A DNA stretch of 64,000 nucleotides, taken from Progne subis subis (lineage: Eukaryota; Chordata; Aves; Passeriformes; Hirundinidae). Each line of letters begins with the position of its first letter. Positions within the stretch are counted from its first letter, which is position 1. The stretch spans positions 3,751,692-3,815,691 of the forward strand of contig JAKJHU010000023.1 of assembly GCA_022316685.1 (NCBI GenBank), in the 5' to 3' direction. The position numbers were made by a program, and so were the translations under genes. The notes under the pieces are model-generated. The model had not been told where the DNA came from. It worked only from the letters and a program-made list of their open reading frames with translations, and searched no databases. Positions 1-13,024 of this stretch are shown here, piece after piece.

Positions 1-793
1 GAAATTACCTTAATAGAGTAGAATTTTCCTAATTGCAATATACCCCTGTGGAATCAGGAATGTGCCATTTGACCAACTGCCCTAATTATCTGAGAACCTG
101 ACAAATATATCCCACTTGGAGATTTTTTAAAATACTATAGAAACAGGCTTAGATGATGGAACAAATCTCCCCCTATGTATATGCTGGATAACACCATAAA
201 AAAAAATCACCAAAAAATTAAGTTAGAAACAGTAATGCATTATGAAACACTAAATTTTTTATTCAAAAATCTTCTTGACAGGATGGGAAAAAGCTGAAGT
301 AAAATAAGAGGCTGAGAAAGTAGGGTATCTGTGTAGGAAGTTCCTGTTAACCTCAGTGAATAAAATTTTGCCAGGCCAACTGTTCTGCCAGTTAATGAGA
401 CCAACTAACACCTTCATCCACTGCTTTTAATTAAAATATCTGTACTGTTATTTCATTTTTGCCTCTTCACTTTCACTTTTTTCTTCTGAGTGTTTTTCCT
501 GGACTAGGAGTTTTCTCATTTAGGTATCTTTAAAGCACTGGCCATTGCAAAGCCCTGGTGTATTACGTATAAGCAGTTTTAATGCAAATAAAAACAATGC
601 TGGAGCACCTTAATATCTTCTAAATGGTTCCCTTTATCAGAATATTGCATCACCTTAATTATTTTATACCAAGGGACACAGATATTATTCTAAATAAAAA
701 TAATACTATTTTGTGTTATTACCATCTTCTGCTACACTGGTAGCATTCCTCATGGTTCTCTCATTTCTCCCTCCCTCCCCCCTTCCTCCTTTC
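1..793. other. Unique AT-rich DNA, no gene seen
   Basis: No coding frame with recognisable content and no transposon was identified. The end of the stretch (about 765-790) is a short pyrimidine-rich run leading into a trinucleotide array. Confidence 0.5.
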
Positions 794-905
794 ACTACTA
801 TTATTATTACTACTAATACTAATTTATTGTTACTATTATTATTGCTGTTGTTGTTGTTACTACTGTAGTTACTACTATTACTACTACTACTACTATTACT
901 ACTAC
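794..905. repeat. Imperfect (ACT/ATT/GTT)n trinucleotide microsatellite
   Basis: About 110 bp made of TTA, CTA, ACT and GTT triplets with frequent point substitutions, so it is an old, interrupted array. On the minus strand it reads as a serine/asparagine-rich frame (706-933), which is a translated repeat and not a gene. Confidence 0.9.
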
Positions 906-3900
906 GGACAGTAATTTTAAAGCAAGGAAACACATTTGTGTGTCGTACCCTAAATGAGACAATTTCCTAAATTCTACTTGGCATGACCTGACCCCTTCAT
1001 AGCAGGTTGGATAAGTGCTCCTCTACTAGTTGCATACAGCAGTATAATCCAGAAGTGAAGGCCTGGATATGACTGCTATAAATAATTCAAAAATTATAAT
1101 TAGATAAAAATTACATTTCACTAAGAATGAATAAGCATCTATGTTAACAAAAAAAAAAGCAAGTTAAAACCCATTAGGTCCCACACAAGTTACAGACAGT
1201 ATCAAAAACTCCTTCTCATCCTGCTTTACATGTGAAAGTACAACTCCCAAAGAAAGTAGGCAAGGTGTCATCTAGGAATGAGGCTTCATACTGATGCTCA
1301 GTGATGGGGCTTCTCCTTTCAAACACAGGACATGGTGTCATTAATTCTTATTTCCCCTTTAAGAGTCATGCTGCAGTCTTGGTTACAAATTTGCATAGCG
1401 TACCTGCTCTCACAGATTAAAAAGGGAAATTATGAAAAGTATAAAAAAACCCCAAAACAATGGCAATCACATATGTCCATGGGCTCCTCAACCTAATTCT
1501 TTAAGCTCCCCATTTACAGCAGACCAACTCAGCGGCCTGAGGTCAACATAAAGTGCGATGAAATGTTCAAGAGTCACACTTGTCCCTGTGATGAGAAGAA
1601 AAATATTCTGGGAGCTTCCTAAGCCAGAAGTTTCCTAAAAGGGGAAATCCTTTCTCCAGACAGTTTGATTTTTTTCCTATGTCAGGGGAAGTTCAAAATG
1701 AACATTAGGAAATGGTTTCTCAAATGAGCTGTTTATGTGCTGGCAGTTTGTTTGAGAATGTCTAATGTCTGCAAAGAAAACTTTCAGTTTCCTTCCAGCA
1801 GATATTTGTTGTTGCTTACCAGCCACATAAAGCAGGCAAGCCCAGTACCAGCATATCTCTGGCAATTGGAAATATGGAGTATAATGCTAGTTATAAAAAA
1901 CCAGACAAATCATTTCTGATGTGCATAGAAAGTATATCATGATTCCTTCAATCTAAAAATACACAAAAATTATGAACATAAGCAAGCATAAAGAATCACC
2001 TGCTGTCTATAGAATACACGAACAAGAATCCCTGGAGCTATGTACAAGCCACTTGTACATTATCTAGCTGAAGACCTTTTCTTCCTCTGCATATCATTTA
2101 TTACATTCTTTTTCTTCTTGTAATTTGAATTTTAGCCCAATTCCTCTCTGGTTGCCTAAAGCTTATATTAAGTATTAAGTAGATCTTCTAAAATGTTGCA
2201 CAAAAGAATTGCTTTTCATTAGGAAGTATCTGGTTAATTAGCTAGTTATATTTCTTCAATTCCAAACATTAGCTAAAATATGCAACTAGTTGGTTAATTC
2301 TAATCTACTATTTCATACAGTTAATGAATTATTCATAGGTTCATGCAGCTGTTGAAGTACTGCAAAAGCTTAAATTTAGCACTCAGATGGCACGCGTGGC
2401 AACTTGGCAATTATTATTTTTTGGAATATGGCTTTAATTTAAATTCATATGTGATTGATGTGATATGACTTGCTGAGAATACAACAGATAGTTTAATCAA
2501 CAAATGGTCCTTATGAATAATGTTGATGGTAAAAGTCCTATTCAATTTCATGTCACTTTCCTTGTCCTTAAAATGAATTTCAGTTCTTGTTCAGCTCTTG
2601 ATATTCAATACACTTTCTTTCATTAGAAATACTTGAAGGAGGATGGACAGAAATGCAAATAGGAAATATATTATGATAATATTTAATATTTTCTATGAGT
2701 TTCATTTCCATTTCTACTTATTTATCTTCACTGTCTTGGACTCAGTCCAACATTTTCTACCAGCAATTGTAGTAAAGTTTTATATCAGAACAATGATCTA
2801 TCAATGTATTAAAAATATCAATGTGTTGCCCTAATTGGCATGAAACTTTTTATCTATAAGAAGAAATTCTAATGACAGTTAATAAAGTTTCTCAATTCAT
2901 AATTATTGAAATATTATGAAGAAGTTGAGCAATTATTTTCATTACACTTGAGAGGGCTTCCCTTTACAGATACTATGGCAGCAATAAACAAATTTTTATT
3001 AAGCTAGATGCTTCCATGGAAGCATGGAAGTGTTGAAAAACTTTCACAGTAAATTTTATAAATTTTTGTTTTGTAACAACTCAAATTCAAGTAGCTATTT
3101 TTTTGAAAAGTAAAGGAGAAAATAAAACCAGGATTATGGGTATTAGCTCAGTCTAGAAAAGGTAGATATATGACCTTCACACAGGCGGGTTGCTGGAGAT
3201 GCAAAATGTTGCCTCCAGCATAAATGTTATGCTGCCATTCATAACTCAATAAATAACTGTGAATCCTCAAAAACACGGCTCCAAAAATGAAGATGAATAG
3301 GAAGAAAAATCACAGAGAGTGATTTCTAAGCAGTATTACCATGGTTTTGCTCACTGCTCCTGTGTAAAGACATTGGGTAAAAGACACAGTGAGGCTTTCT
3401 TTGTCCCTCAGATTACACCCTGGACACATGCCCATTCCTCCTGAGCCACCTTTCCCCAGCTGATAAGGGAACTTCCCACAAGCACACATCTGCACATCCT
3501 TTCAAACACTGCTGCAGGTAGCAGCTTGTAGCCCTGCTTGCGGAAGGTGTGGGATGCACTTCCAATATCTTTATTTTTGTTATCCCCACTCTTACCCCAC
3601 TCCTATTTGCATTAAGGCATGTGACCTACATATTTCTCTACAAATGAGAACTAGGATCCAAATATGTGCTAGTTTTGTTGCTTTATGTCCCAAGTCTCCT
3701 ATTAAAAGCCATCTTAAGATGTTTCCAGCACTACTGAAGAAGAACATAAATCACCTTCTGAGTTTTGATAGATAAAAGGAGCTAATGAGATTTAAGTACG
3801 TTTGAGTGAAGATAAAATCATTGCTGAGGGTAGATAAAGGCTGACAGTCTTCTAGATGCTATTTTTTTCTGTAAATGCCTAGGGAAATATTTTATGTCAT

Positions 3901-4716
3901 TTTCTGTTCCCCTGTAAAATTTAACAGTTCTAGGAAGATCCTACTCAAATCAGAGATGTTGACCGGGAAAAATATTCCATTATCTTCCAAATAACTAAAT
4001 TTTAAGAATATAGAATCTAATCTTTTACAAGCCCATCTTGCTCTCCTCTCTAGGCACAGGTCACCTAATATTTACTCTTTTGGAGCAGGCACTTAAAGAA
4101 TGGATGCTCTTCTTATATGCCTTAGGAAAAAGTATCTATTTGAGATATTGAAAAATATTTGCTGTTTAAACTGACTTTTTGAGAATTCACATATGAATAG
4201 GATGAATAAATGTTTTACATGGGGACTACCCCTGAGACACAGAAATTCCCCAAGTGCATGAGCAGATGGCACAATCTGCACTTCAACACAGGGGCTGCAG
4301 GCTCCGTTGAAAACCATTAAGGTATATTTGTTATGTTCAAAATACTTATTTCAATGAGAAGAAAAAAAGCCACCTTTTATACAGCATCATGAATTTATTT
4401 AGTTGTGTGCTAGAAAATACAAAAAAAAAAAAGAAGGTAAGAAAACTATTTCAGAAGAAAATCTCAGAAATATCGTTATAATTGCTATGCAGAAACTTCT
4501 TGGATTTTGTACTCTTTCTGTGGGGTTATTCTTCCCCTTTCACTGCTTCTATAGGTCTTAGAGTCTGCAGCATCACAGCAGGAGGGGGACACTGCAGCAT
4601 CATCAGCAATCCATGTCCTTCCCTCAGGTGCATCTTGTTGACATTGACACTTCTTTCTCCTCATTTCAAGTCAAATGTATATTTCTAGCATAGTTTTTCC
4701 CCCTTGTCTATTTGTG
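906..4716. other. Unique AT-rich DNA, no gene recognised
   Basis: Several frames of 60 to 75 codons occur but none has recognisable domains, codon bias or supporting splice signals. The stretch 2230-2480 looks like candidate conserved noncoding DNA and is listed separately. Nothing else could be identified. Confidence 0.5.
2230..2480. promoter_or_regulatory. Candidate conserved noncoding (enhancer-like) stretch
   Basis: The stretch is dense in TAAT/ATTA homeodomain-type cores (GGTTAATTAGC near 2232, GTTGGTTAATTC near 2291, GTTAATGAATTATTC near 2320). It also has an E-box-like CAGCTG near 2347 and a CACGCGTGGC segment carrying two CpGs in otherwise CpG-poor DNA. It has no low-complexity runs or transposon wording. 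This is inference from composition and motif density only. Confidence 0.2.
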
Positions 4717-4828
4717 GGTTTTTTGTTTTGTTTTGTTTTGTTTTTGGTTTTGTTTTGTTTTGTTTTGTTTTGTTTTGTTTGCAGGGGGTTGTTTTGTTTT
4801 GTTTGGGTTTTATTTTGTTGGGGTTTTG
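4717..4828. repeat. (TTTTG)n microsatellite
   Basis: Roughly 110 bp of TTTTG units, with a GCAGGGGG interruption near 4781 and degenerate TTTG/TTGGGG units at the 3' side. The phenylalanine/valine/leucine-rich frame across it (4675-4920) is an artefact of the repeat. Confidence 0.95.
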
Positions 4829-7510
4829 TGATGGCTTATTTGTCCTTAATATATCTTAAATTCCCATGTGTCAAACAAGCATCTTTCCTATCTCACATAC
4901 TTTCTCTCTGTTACTTCTAAAAAACTGGTTTTACACAGGTGTGAAGGTAGTGTTTCTCCATCAATAGGTAATTGACCACTCAGGAGTTTTTGTAGCCCTG
5001 AGGATCCTCATATCACCAGGTGTCACCTCTGTCATCCCAGCCCTGTGTGCTCTCTACACCGTGTGATCTTTACCTACATTTAAGGGCTCTGCATCACTCC
5101 TTTTAGTCCATTACTCAGCATCATTATGGTATGGTCATAAATAATTCATTCTACACAAAACAATTGCTTATTAGTACTATTTATACAAAAATATGATTAC
5201 AATTATATATATATAAAATTACTACTTGGTTACACAAAGCTCAGCAAAAGTAAAACAAATTAGGAAATAGCCATTAGAAAACAGGCCATTAGAATATTGC
5301 TTTTACAGCTGAACATTTTGAAACATAGCTCTGAGCAGGCCAAGGGAAGTCCTGACAAAGCCTAAAAAGAGCTACTGTGAAGCCTGAAATCTGTCATTAG
5401 CGAGGTCAATAAAGTATTTATTGGGTTACAGGGCTTGATGCTTGGATTGCCTAATAAACATTCAGAATAGCAAGACTTGCCTAGAACATATGATGGATTT
5501 TTTTAGAATATAAATACATATCAATTAATTTGACAATGCACTGGAATAACATACAACAAAGTTACTGAAGGTTTACAATTTATGATATGCTACTGAAGGA
5601 AAAGAGAGAACTGAATGGCTCATCTAAAATATAAACTGAATAATCATAAATGAATATTTTTGCAGCAGAAAATGATTTTAATTAAGGGCCAAGTTTCCCC
5701 TTAGTTAGATATGCACAGCTGCTAGTGATGCCAATTTTAGTTATGGTGGTGTGCATCCGAATAATGGATCTGTTTATGAATAGGGATGGAAATTGTATTA
5801 TTTGCTTTCAAGAAATAATAGTACTCACATTTTTCATATATATAAGAAAAGGAATTGCTTGATACGGCTACAAATCAATTGGAACAGATTCTATCACCCT
5901 TGTGGAGTAGTACCTATTTGCCTATATGATAAACAAGCTTCCTGATTCAGTGGAATTATATCCTGTATAAGAAGTATTCAACATGAATAAGAGAAAGAAA
6001 AATAGTATCTTAGAAGCTGAAAACATTTCCCAAAGTTCAAGATAAAGTATTCTACAGAAAAATCAGAATACTTTAAGAGAACTCCTTTCTGAAACCCTTT
6101 TTATGAATGATGTTCCTTTTATAAATGCAGGTTCAATTATTTTAGATTCAATTTAAAGAATTTCAAACTTGAAACAAAATCACTTTGCCACCCTCATTAT
6201 GAAAAACTGCCAACACATATGTGAGATTTATACTGCAAAACTATTAATCAGAAACTCAGATAACCGAAAAGACAATAGCACAAATAACTGAAAAGTTCTT
6301 TCAATTAAACCCTCATGAACTTTTTGTGACTTGCATTTCTGGTGTCTAAATACCACATATATCTTCCTTTCTTTCAAGATCTGCTTCCTTTCTCCTTAAC
6401 ATGTCCCAAAACTCTGTACTTTTCAAATTTCACCTGAAAAGTTCATCCACCCATGCGATTTGATAGAAGTAGACATAGTCTAATGTGCAGCCTATATCTC
6501 TATTTTCTTGTCAGTTAACCCACAATGTCAGCAGTACAAGAATAGCTGTTTGTAGGTATTACTGCAATGCATTGTAGTAAGAGCAGTTTAATAAGAACCA
6601 GTCAAATAGTCATTTTTTAAATATAGAAAATATTTAAAACTTTATGGATGACCACCTAAATCATTTGAATCTATGCATTTTAGAAAACACCATCATGATT
6701 TTTCTGGTTATACAAGCTTTAGGCAAAACAGCAATTTATTTCAGTCACTGACCATTAAGTTGCCCACAAATGAATTATATATTTTAACAGTTTTCAAGTA
6801 CAATTTGTGCTTTATTACCTTTCTAAAATATACCTACTCTTCTTTTACATGCACTTTTGACATGGAAGCATGGGCCCCTAGATTTACTGTTAATATTCCA
6901 AAAAGACTGTGAGGGTAAATGTGGAGAGATCGAGAGTGAGGTTCAGGTGAGCACATTGTCCTTATCCTTCTCCTGTGTAATAAATATTAATTGTCTAATC
7001 GTTTTTTGTGCTCATCATAAACATATATATATATTTAATTTCTTTTTAAGGTGGTCATGAGAATGAGAAGGACTTCTCTGTATTCTCAGTGTAGGAAAGT
7101 GCAGCCCTGTCACATGAAAATGTGCAGGGCAGGCTGCTCCCCTCTCTCTCGCTTCAGTTTTATAGGACTTTAACAGAAGTGAATGCAGAACTGTTTTCTG
7201 TTCTTTGCCTGGCTCTTGTTGCAATCTCAAGTTATTTTTACCTCCTGTATGAGTGGGAATTTATTTTAACAGTAGTGTCAAATTGGTGGAAACAAAGCAG
7301 GACTTCAGGGCTGATACCAGTGAAGGAGCAACAGGATTTCAACAGGAGCAGTGAGTTATTGCAGCAGCTCCGTTTGTGGAGCGAAGTTCTTATTCAGCAA
7401 CATGCCTTGGTTGACACGAAATTTGATGGAAATAAAAAAAAAAGAACAACGTGTGAGTAGTTGTCAAGCTGACTGATGCCGTTCATTCCAGAACTACTGG
7501 CTTTATGTCT
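4829..7510. other. Unique AT-rich DNA, no gene recognised
   Basis: No gene or transposon is identified. The frame at 7122-7460 (112 codons, plus strand) is the longest non-repetitive frame nearby. It has no recognisable domain, and its last codons run into the A-rich stretch at 7432-7445. The segment 5260-5480 resembles conserved noncoding DNA and is listed separately. Confidence 0.5.
5260..5480. promoter_or_regulatory. Candidate conserved noncoding stretch
   Basis: Low-repeat sequence with GCCATTAGAATATTGC near 5269, GTCATTAGCGAGGTC near 5394 and a TAATAAACA forkhead-like element near 5452. The balanced composition and lack of homopolymers contrast with the flanks. Function is inferred from motif content only. 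Confidence 0.18.
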
Positions 7511-7575
7511 GAAAAGAAGGGAAGGAAGGGGAAGGGGAAGGAGAAGGGGAAGGGGGAGGAGGAGGGGGAGGAAAA
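7511..7575 (+). repeat. (GGGGAA/GGAGGG)n purine-rich microsatellite
   Basis: A purine-only run of GGGAAGG, GGGGAA and GGGGGAGGA units forms the left end of the composite array that continues to 7849. The plus-strand frames across it encode Gly/Lys/Arg repeats only. Confidence 0.9.
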
Positions 7576-7688
7576 TAAAAATAAAAATAAAAATAAAAAA
7601 GAAAAGAAAAAAGAAAAGAAAAGAAAAGAAAAGAAAAGAAAAGAAAAGAAAAGAAAAGAAAAGAAAAGAAAAGAAAAGAAAAGAAAAG

Positions 7689-7719
<31 letters not shown>

Positions 7720-7849
7720 GAAAAGAAAAGAAAAGAAAAGAAAAGAAAAGAAAAGAAAAGAAAAGAAAAGAAAAGAAAAGAAAAGAAAAGAAAAGAAAAG
7801 AAAAGAAAAGAAAAGAAAAGAAAAGAAAAGAAAAGAAAAGAAAAGAAAG
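7576..7849 (+). repeat. Long (AAAAG)n array with (AAAAAT) leader
   Basis: Thymines at 7576, 7582, 7588 and 7594 mark AAAAAT units. From 7595 to 7849 the strand is then purely purine (255 nt), made of about 47 AAAAG units with six-A units at 7607-7612 and 7709-7714. It ends where thymine reappears at 7850. The two overlapping lysine/arginine/glutamate-rich frames (7476-7958 and 7505-7870) are simply translations of this array. Confidence 0.97.
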
Positions 7850-8309
7850 TTTAAAAAGGAGTCACAGTGAAAGGGGGCTAAAAAAAACAGTCAAAACATG
7901 TTTGCCCTATTCTTATGAAATGTTGTTTCTACAGGAATGCTGTGACTTGCAGCAGTAGGATTTAGAGACAGTGCATAACCAAAGACAGGTCACTCCATTG
8001 CACACCCAGAGATGCTTTAGTTTCCCTCTGTTTCCTCTGTGTTTTCACACATGCTTTCACACAGGTGTTGTAATGCATACAGGCACAAACTAAATATTTT
8101 ACGACTTGTCAACAGACAATCCCAAAAACAAATGTTCCAATTTCAGCAAGTCCCTCAGCAGAGGTTTGTACAGTCTGGTCAGAACTGGTATAGTCTTCCA
8201 AGGTGGTCCATCCATTAAGTAACAGAATCCAAATTTGGGGATTTGGTTGTTATATTTTATTTCCTGTTTCAGCCATCTAGATTTAAGTATGATATATCCT
8301 ATATTGGAG
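7850..8309. other. Spacer between two microsatellites, no gene seen
   Basis: Unique sequence separates the AAAAG array from the AAAC array. The minus-strand frame at 8099-8566 starts inside the AAAC array and carries no recognisable domain in its unique part. Confidence 0.5.
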
Positions 8310-8465
8310 GGAAAAAACCAAACAAACACACATACACACAAAACCAACAAAAAAACAAAACCAAAACAAACAAACAAAAAAACCAAAAAAACACAAACAA
8401 AACCAAAAACAAAACAAAAACAAAACCACAAAAAAACCAACCAACCAAACAAACAAAAAAACAAC
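8310..8465. repeat. (AAAC)n/(AAAAC)n/(ACAC) A-rich array
   Basis: About 155 bp of AAAC, AAAAC and ACCA units with a short CACACATACACACA start. The Lys/Asn/Thr/Gln-rich plus frames and the Phe/Val/Cys-rich minus frame across it are artefacts. Confidence 0.95.
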
Positions 8466-11400
8466 CTGTGGCCAGCTATACCCAGATAGCTGCAGGAAAA
8501 AAAATAAAAATTATCAGAGGAAAAAAGAAGAAGAAAAAAATAAAAGAAAGAGCAGACACTAGACATTAGACTCCAACTAAGTTTCTGGCTTTAATATCAG
8601 CCATGTTTAAAGCAAATGAATGTGTATGTAACCGCAGAATTTGGGAGCTGCACATCTCTCTACTGGCACAGCATTTTGAAATCAATAAACTTGTTTTGGG
8701 TTTTACTATGCAATGCCAAAAAAAATAGCATTACTCTTTCATGACCTACTTCATCAGGCTGATGGGAACATTTGCTGAACTATGTAGCGAACTTAAAACA
8801 CACATAATGATTGAGAAAAAATATTATTTTAACTCAAAACAAAAGTGGGATTTTTAAAAAGAGAAGGGATATTTACTACTCAGAATACAGCCAGTGGGCT
8901 GCTTCTGAAATTCTCCTTAATATTAATTTTTCCTCTTACTCTCCTGAGATAGCGAAAAATAGGAAAAGCAAAGCATACATTCTTGTTGTTTAAGCTTTGT
9001 TTGGTTTTTTAGCTTGCCATACCTTCCTGTAGGTTTTCAAGTAAATAATTTCAAAGCTAAAGTGTGGTCTTTTATATACTTCTAATTCTTTAAAGCATTG
9101 ATGTTAATAAATTCACAATAGGAAAGATTTGTATGTTATAAAATAAGCTGTTTATTGCTGTGATCTCAAACACACACACAAAAGATTCCCAGTAGGTATT
9201 TCTAAAGCTCAAATTCTAATGCTCCAAAATTGCATTATATTCCCTTCTTTAGAAAATTGAACAGATATATATCAAGATGAGTGCCCTTTGGAAAAATTGT
9301 TTATTTCTCTGATCCTAATATGATAAGGCTATGCAAAAGAGCAAAAAGGTATTATTGAATATTCATGGTGGCTGGTGGGGTGGTGCTATTAAGGGTTAAG
9401 AACAAAAATTTGTGCCAGGAAATCTTATGCTCTGAAGAGAGCTGTGTCATTCTGTTAAACAGTAGACTGTTAAATCAGGCTAACATGCCACTTGGTAGTA
9501 AGCCACTTATAGATGTCAGCAAATATATTTATCTTGTTAGGGAAATTGCCTTGAACAACTGTGATCCTGAGATGCAGAGAACAATATCTCTGGACTCAGC
9601 TGCTTTTAGAAATCCAGGAATCATCTAAACACCAGCACATCTAAATGAAGAGTGAGTAAAGACATATTAGACACACTTCTTGCATATTTAGTAGTATAGC
9701 TTTATCAGAAAGATGCTGAAGGATAAACAACAGCTGCTGGTTTTGGGGATGGAAACTAAAATGCTCTGAGCCGCAGACATTGAAATATGTGGTGCCATTC
9801 TGTCCTTCTCCCATTGGCACCCAGAAAATAGTCTCTATGTCTATCCTTTGATGATTTGTATCAATAGGCATAAAAGCATGTAATATTTATGTATATATAA
9901 AGGTTGTATGGACCGATTTCAATCAAAATGCAAGACCTCAAAAAATGGCACTGAAAATTCATGTCTGGGTGTAGTTTCATAATATTCTTGGGGATTTTTC
10001 TGCCCTTAAAAGCATCTCTTAGAAAAAAATATCTAAAACCTGACCTATACTAAGTGGTTCCATACATTAAAAAGTCAGAAAGGTATGGCAATGAGGAAAT
10101 AAATATTTAACCAAAACAGAAGGTTCTCACTCTGAGAAAATGAAAGGAAATAGAGAATGTTTCCAAAACAATGTTTCCAACCCAACGTATTGTGTGAGTT
10201 TAATAGAGTTCTTTACAAAGGATTGTACACCAAAAAAATACGAACATGCAATTCTGCAAATTTCTGTAAATTTCCCATAAAAGACTGACAAAATTCCTTT
10301 GATAGTGGAGAATGAGCATCAGAAAACTACACTGAATTACTTTTTTTTCCCTTTTTTTTATGATTTGAAAAGCTAATCACTACAATGATACCAATATTAA
10401 TATACAGCCAGGATGACTTTCTTCCTGGGAAAGATATAACTGGGAGCTAAGATGTATCTAAACCTAAACCACCATAACAATGCATAAACCTAATCCAGGT
10501 CTTCATGGTATTTAGGCACAATGATCTCAGTGGACCTTACAGTGCAAAAAAAGCTTATCAATGTTTAACAGGCCTCAGTACAATATTTAATATAGGATTA
10601 GAGACAAACAGGGATACACATCACAAGACCCTTAGGGTTTCTGGCCACCAGCAGCTAAATTTGTTTGTAATTGGTGCATATGGAACAAAACAGAAACATA
10701 AATCACATTTATTATTCTTCTGTTTGCTTCTGTTATCTTTAACCAAAAAGCTAATTTTATCTAGAAATTTTTTCATCCTCACTAATTTTTCACACTTTTC
10801 CCCAGAAGGGTTTTCAGGCAAGAGTGGACGGTGGCAGAACAGCTGATCACTTCTTGTTTTAGACAATAAAAAAAAAGTAGCTTTAAGATTTGTCATTCTT
10901 CAGGCTCAGTTTCAAAGTGGCATTTATTGAAGGCTCTCCTTTAACAAGGGTATTTCAGTATAGCTGTATAGCAGAATGCAATATATTTTACCTTTGACCA
11001 CTAAAAATATATTTTCAAAGGATATAGGACTCTTGAAAATACTAATACAGCTGAATGAAGCTATTTTCTCTGAGATTAAAGTGAAAAAATAAACTTGTAA
11101 AGTAGTTTTCAGTTTATTTGCAGCATTTTCTAAATGTTCTATGCTATTTTGTCCTTCTCTTAACTGTGCCAAAACTAGGTTTTATTTTTGCATTTGAAAT
11201 GCAAAATTGTGTTTCTTTCATTAAATAATAACCACTCTACTTAGATTTTTCTAAATGTTTTGTATTTGACACTCACAAAAGAAGACAGTCCCAAAGTAAA
11301 AAGAGTTAAAGATGTAAAAAGGTTGAAATTACATCTGAATTATTTCAAATTAAATTATATCTTCAGGGCAATATGATAATAAACTAAATTTCTGAACACA

Positions 11401-12952
11401 TGAGAGGGGACAGTAGTTCCAGGAAATTTGCTGAATTCTCCTAATATGCATATTTTTCCTCTTCAGGCTTTATACTCTTCCCACTTTTGGCAGGAGGTAA
11501 AAATGCTGCCATTGATGTAAAGGACATTTCCACAGTGTTTTTTAAATGTGACCCTAAGGAGGGAATATTATAGATCACTTGAATTAATCCACCTAACTTT
11601 TAGGTGAGTTTTGAAAACTTTATCAACCTGTGATCTTTGTGTATAATTAGCTGAAACTCCAAGCTTTGGATCAATACTTTAAATTGACATGCCTTTGAGA
11701 TTTGTTAAATCATTGTCTTAAAATCCCATAAAAACTGTGAAGTTCTTGGTGAATAATGTATCCAAAGTGACTTCAGTAAGTCCCTCTATAACAAGTTTCA
11801 TTGATCTTGATAGCATCACATGAGGCATGGCTTGGCTGAGCAGGTCTAAAGAATACCTCAGAAGCAGGAATGTTTGGTCTTCCCATTCTTCCCTGTTCGA
11901 GAAAGAGATAATCCTTACCAGAGTATGTGCTAGCTTTAATTTTTGATAGCAGTATTTTCAAATATTCCATTTTGCATATTTTAAAATAGAAATTCAGTGT
12001 CAAAGGAAAAGCTACATGTTTATTCTACTACTGCAATAAATATGAGTGAAGGAATGTAGAGAGTACATTATAAGGGCTTATCCTATTATCTCTTCAAAGT
12101 TATTGTGAAGGATTACCATTACCAAACTGCAGTCTACAGAAGAAAATAGGTACTACACATAAAAGTATAAAAGAAGACATTTACAATTAAAATGAATGCT
12201 ATCATTATTATGTTGTCTTTTCCCCTAAGAACTTGAATAAATTTCCCTTATATAATTCAATGTAATCCTTCATATAAATACACAAGTAGAGTAAAGAAGT
12301 GCAAGAGAATGTATTTCAGTCATTTGAGATAGAGGGTAAAAGGAAGTAGACAGCCAGAATACTTATTAATGTCTTATAGATGTAACATTGTCTCATAAAT
12401 TTTGCAATTTTTCTTTTTCCAAACTCAAAATCCAATCAGAAGTGTAAACATAAGCTCCTTTCTTAAAGCTGAGAAAAAAACAGCTTCTGGGGGTAAAGTT
12501 TGTTTGTGACCTACCTATGAATGAAGAAAAATTATTGGTCATAATGGCTGTCAATGTCTGGCACAAAAATTTGGGAATGCAGGAATACCTTTAGTTCTAA
12601 CTTTCTAAAATGAAAAATCAAGAATGAGCACAGAGCCTGGAAGGACATCCTGTCACATTCACTGCCATTCAAGAGAATCATTATTTTTGAACTAGTTCTT
12701 GACCTGCTGGAAAGAAATGATGAGGACTCAGACAAGCTGCATGAATTCCTCAGCATTGATATTGCTGGTGGCATGCACAGTTCTTGACTTTCTTCATTAC
12801 TGCACTTGCATGCTGTGATAGAGACAGAAGGAATGATTAGGAACAACTGCTTTGATTTTCACTCTTTTCAAATTTGCAGGATACCTTGTCAAAATATAGA
12901 AACATACAAACACAAAAATATAGTATATGCATGCACAGGCACACACATGCAA
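8466..12952. other. Unique AT-rich DNA, no gene recognised
   Basis: Frames of 60 to 113 codons (for example 10505-10846 plus, 12532-12846 minus) have no recognisable product, and neither coding periodicity nor splice context could be argued. There is a short (AC)n near 9171-9181. No transposon wording was found. Confidence 0.45.
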
Positions 12953-12963
12953 ACACACACACA

Positions 12964-13021
<58 letters not shown>
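12953..13021 (+). repeat. (AC)12 followed by A45
   Basis: Twelve AC dinucleotides (12953-12976) run directly into 45 uninterrupted adenines (12977-13021). The junction resembles an A-rich tail that seeded a microsatellite, but no retroposed body was recognised upstream. Confidence 0.97.

Positions 13022-13024
<3 letters not shown>

Noticed and set aside
4675..4920. 81-codon hydrophobic frame resembling a membrane protein
   Set aside because: Phe/Val/Leu runs come from the TTTTG array.
7476..7958. 160-codon lysine/arginine/glutamate-rich frame
   Set aside because: It is a translation of the GGGGAA and AAAAG arrays; a second frame across the same array is equally open.
8099..8566. 155-codon minus frame rich in Phe, Val and Cys that looks membrane-like
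   Set aside because: The hydrophobic part is the complement of the AAAC array at 8310-8465.
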